Source: Juglans regia
Lineage: Eukaryota; Streptophyta; Magnoliopsida; Fagales; Juglandaceae
DNA length: 64,000 nt
NCBI RefSeq assembly: GCF_001411555.2
Contig: NC_049909.1
Location: forward strand, 2,775,875 to 2,839,874
Direction of reading: 5' to 3'
The notes beneath the pieces are model-generated. The model worked only from the letters and a program-made list of their open reading frames with translations, did not search any database and was not told where the DNA came from. This document shows, one piece after another, positions 61,455 to 64,000 of the stretch; positions within the stretch are counted from its first letter, which is position 1, and every line of letters begins with the position of its first letter. The translations under genes were made by a program, and so were the position numbers.

Positions 61455-62400
61455 TGTGGCACCCTCGCTCCTCGATGAAGGTTTTGGCAAGGATATGCGG
61501 TGCCAGGGCTGCCAACTGGTCGAAAACAACTCAAATATTACTTGGGACTAAGCGTGTATTATCCCGTTCAGCACATGCTAAGTGAAATGTATTGCAACGG
61601 AATAAGTAAAGGGATTAGTCAGAGACTAATACTAAATGTACCAAAGGTTTGTACCAATAAGAAAATTCACCCTTAATAGTAATATCCATATGTCATCTTC
61701 TTTTCTTACCAAATAATATTATACACTATCACCTGTTCATCACTTACATCAAAATGCAATGAATGATACATGATTTGTTGCCTAACTAAAATTAACGTAT
61801 TAACAATTACAAATATCTACTAACCAGAGACAAGCCTTCGTGTCTACACCTCGGCCAACGCTGGTCCTTCCTAGGGAAACTCTTCCTGGGCTAAATCTCA
61901 TCAAGATCAACTGCTCTGATAAATGAAACTGAAGGTGGGACCACCACAATAAGACTTCTAGAAATTCCAGTAGGTTAAAACCTACGACAGTATAGTATTA
62001 ATGATAAACAATGGAAATGAATATGCATGCACTGCATCATGTAAATGGATATGTGAAGACATATATTAGTGTACGGCGAGGAATCATCATCCAAACAAAA
62101 TACATGTATTCATATTCATAGTCATGGCGATGAACCACTCTTAGAATAAATCTCAAGTATATAACATGACGAGGAACCACCCTCTTATCAATTCATATAA
62201 AATCCACCATATAACATCATATAAGTACCAATGGGAAGTCACTCCATCCGCCCGACATGGGGTATCACTTTACCCGGTCAACACACACAATGACATCATG
62301 CATGATTAACCAGGGGACTCTTTATAGCCATGTTATCAAGTGAGGCCAATATGAAGACGTTACAGCCCTATCATCACGAGGAATCTCTCTACCCGTATGA
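61455..62400 (+). repeat. LTR-like repeat, second copy of the 25011-26060 family
   Basis: Starts TGTGGCACCCTCGCTCC and shares ordered phrases with 25011 onwards. It interrupts the pol fragment on its left and meets LTR C on its right. Confidence 0.5.
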
Positions 62401-62404
62401 AACT

Positions 62405-64000
62405 TGTGATGCCCCCAAACTCCTCTTGGGATTTGACTGAAGCTTCGGGACATACAACACAAGGTACATACCCCTATTAATAATAGTTAAAATGCAATGC
62501 ACCTATCATACTTCTAACAATATGCAGTAAACATAGCAAATAATGTTTTTTTAACAATTTACACAGTAGCAGAATGCTAATCCCAAAACATAATCGCATT
62601 CCATTCATATTCACATAACCAAAAGTCACTTATTCATCCAACCAGTCTATAAACAAAATAACATAGTACTGGAGATAGAACTCCATAGTTACAAACAAAA
62701 CATAAATCTAATCTGAATGCCAAGCCACTCTCGTGGCTCAGCTAGTAGCTCCAAAATAGCATCCAAAAACTGGAGGATCACTCCATAAGCTCCTTAAGGC
62801 TCCTCCTCGGCCTACTCGACATCGTTCAGTTGAGGGTTCGCTACCATTTTGGGTGGAATGGTAGTTAAGACTACCACAGTGAGATTTATAAAGTAATTAA
62901 AGCTCCTAAGCTACTAACAATATAAATAAGCATGTGTGACATTAAACATGACATGTATGCTTGATGAACATGAACTTGCTTATGCAAAAATATAACTTAG
63001 AAACATCATAACTTATCACGCACATGGCATGCTTGCTTGCGTAAACTTATTTCATGCATTCTTATTAAGAGAATGAGTACTCAAGTAGCTCACACGCCTT
63101 CACCATGAGTACCATTTGGATTAAAGCAGATGTACTCCCTTCACCGTAGTACCCAACATCCCATACGCCTTCACCCTAGTACTCAGCAGATTGTATCTCC
63201 TTCACCATAATACCATTTAGCTTGATCAATGTTTCATGCTTGAATTAAAAATATTTCATGACAGACTCATATACTTCATGACATGTATTTGTGCTATGTG
63301 ATAAATATTCATGATCGATGCTTATAATGACATAGCATGGCATAACATTGTGAATAGGACAATCATAACATCATAATATCATTGCATGGCATAAACTTCG
63401 TAATCACAACAATCAAATAATTAAAATAACATGGCACGGCATAGACATTATAACCATAACAATCATATAGTTAAAACAACATGGTGTGGCATAAATATTA
63501 TAACCATAACATTCACATAATTAAAATAACATGGCATGACATAAACATTTCAAATAAAACAAACATAAATTATAACATAAAACTACTTGCATGAATCTTA
63601 CCATTTCCACATACAAAAATATACTACATTTACAAATATCTGTGCGTAACGAAACCGTAGCGTCGGTTGAAATGAGAGATGTTCTAGGATTAGAAAGTCT
63701 CTCTTAACCTCATAAAAACAGAATTTACTAACTGATAGCTTAATTTTACAAATTACCCCTTAAATCTTTAGAACTTACAAATTAGCTGCTAAACTTTTGA
63801 AAATTACAAACGGACCTCAAAACTTACCAAAATTTACATATCTCATGTAAATTTCATTTTATTCGAATCTACAGAAAATCAAAGCGACTACAAGAACTCC
63901 ACTAGGCTGAACCTGACATAGGCTAGAAATCATGTTTTGCTTGCTATTTTTCCCTTAAACACATCGTCATGCCTAATCCGAATTTAAAACCTCATAAATA
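62405..64000 (-). mobile_element. long gypsy-type LTR (C), cut by the window edge
   Basis: Starts TGTGATGCCCCCAA, followed by CGGGACATACAACACAAGG and GTTAAAATGCAATGCA, as in LTRs A and B. CTACCACAGTGAGATTTATA near 62877 matches, in reverse, the related block in the solo LTR at about 57200. Its other end is outside the window. Confidence 0.65.

Noticed and set aside
1..64000. CRISPR array, tRNA or rRNA genes
   Set aside because: No regularly spaced short repeats with unique spacers, and no cloverleaf or rRNA core sequence was seen; the regular repeats found are directly adjacent units.

Overview
The window is plant nuclear DNA, almost certainly from a dicot tree. It is AT-rich and intron-bearing, and it is dominated by transposable elements that sit inside one another. 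A Tourist-type MITE carrying GTTTGGATTCG termini and runs of GAATAGTAGTGAGA reminds me of Fagales (walnut, hickory, oak, chestnut), but that placement is from memory only. I see no rRNA gene, tRNA gene, CRISPR array or bacterial-style operon.

Layout. 1-5092: edge of a possible host gene (minus-strand 5' UTR exon near 376-505), several MITEs, one with a clear 9-bp target duplication, and a degenerate four-copy tandem repeat. 5093-17394: one very large Helitron on the minus strand with both termini recognisable. It carries a spliced full-length Rep/helicase gene, a nine-exon RPA-like gene broken by one frameshift, a 1.4-kb AT-rich minisatellite, a captured 5' end of a plasma-membrane H+-ATPase gene (antisense to the Helitron genes), a nested GC-rich tandem repeat and a second possible captured fragment. 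17395-21275: wreck of a Ty1/copia element without a 3' end. 21420-27356: degenerate repeats and LTR-like sequence. 27357-38041: a long LTR (about 4.2 kb when emptied) of a Ty3/gypsy element on the minus strand, split by a Tourist MITE, a 5.8-kb L1-type LINE with a perfect 15-bp target duplication, and a 446-bp TRIM with a perfect 5-bp target duplication.

38042-48260 holds the host genes: a small two-exon gene for an 80-residue protein, and a five-exon SNAP33-type SNARE gene (301 residues), both on the minus strand. The SNARE gene introns contain a LINE tail, a MITE and a local duplication. 48685-48805 is an isolated RRM exon resembling plant G3BP-like proteins. 52592-60170 is another long gypsy LTR, interrupted by a 4.29-kb solo LTR of related type with a 5-bp target duplication. 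60540-62400 holds the broken 3' end of a gypsy pol gene with a 130-bp tandem repeat and LTR-like DNA; from 62405 a further LTR copy runs off the window.

Functionally, the Rep/helicase gene looks able to encode the Helitron transposition enzyme; the other transposon genes seen here are broken. The most informative feature is the Helitron, because its ends, its intact Rep gene and its gene capture can all be read in one place.
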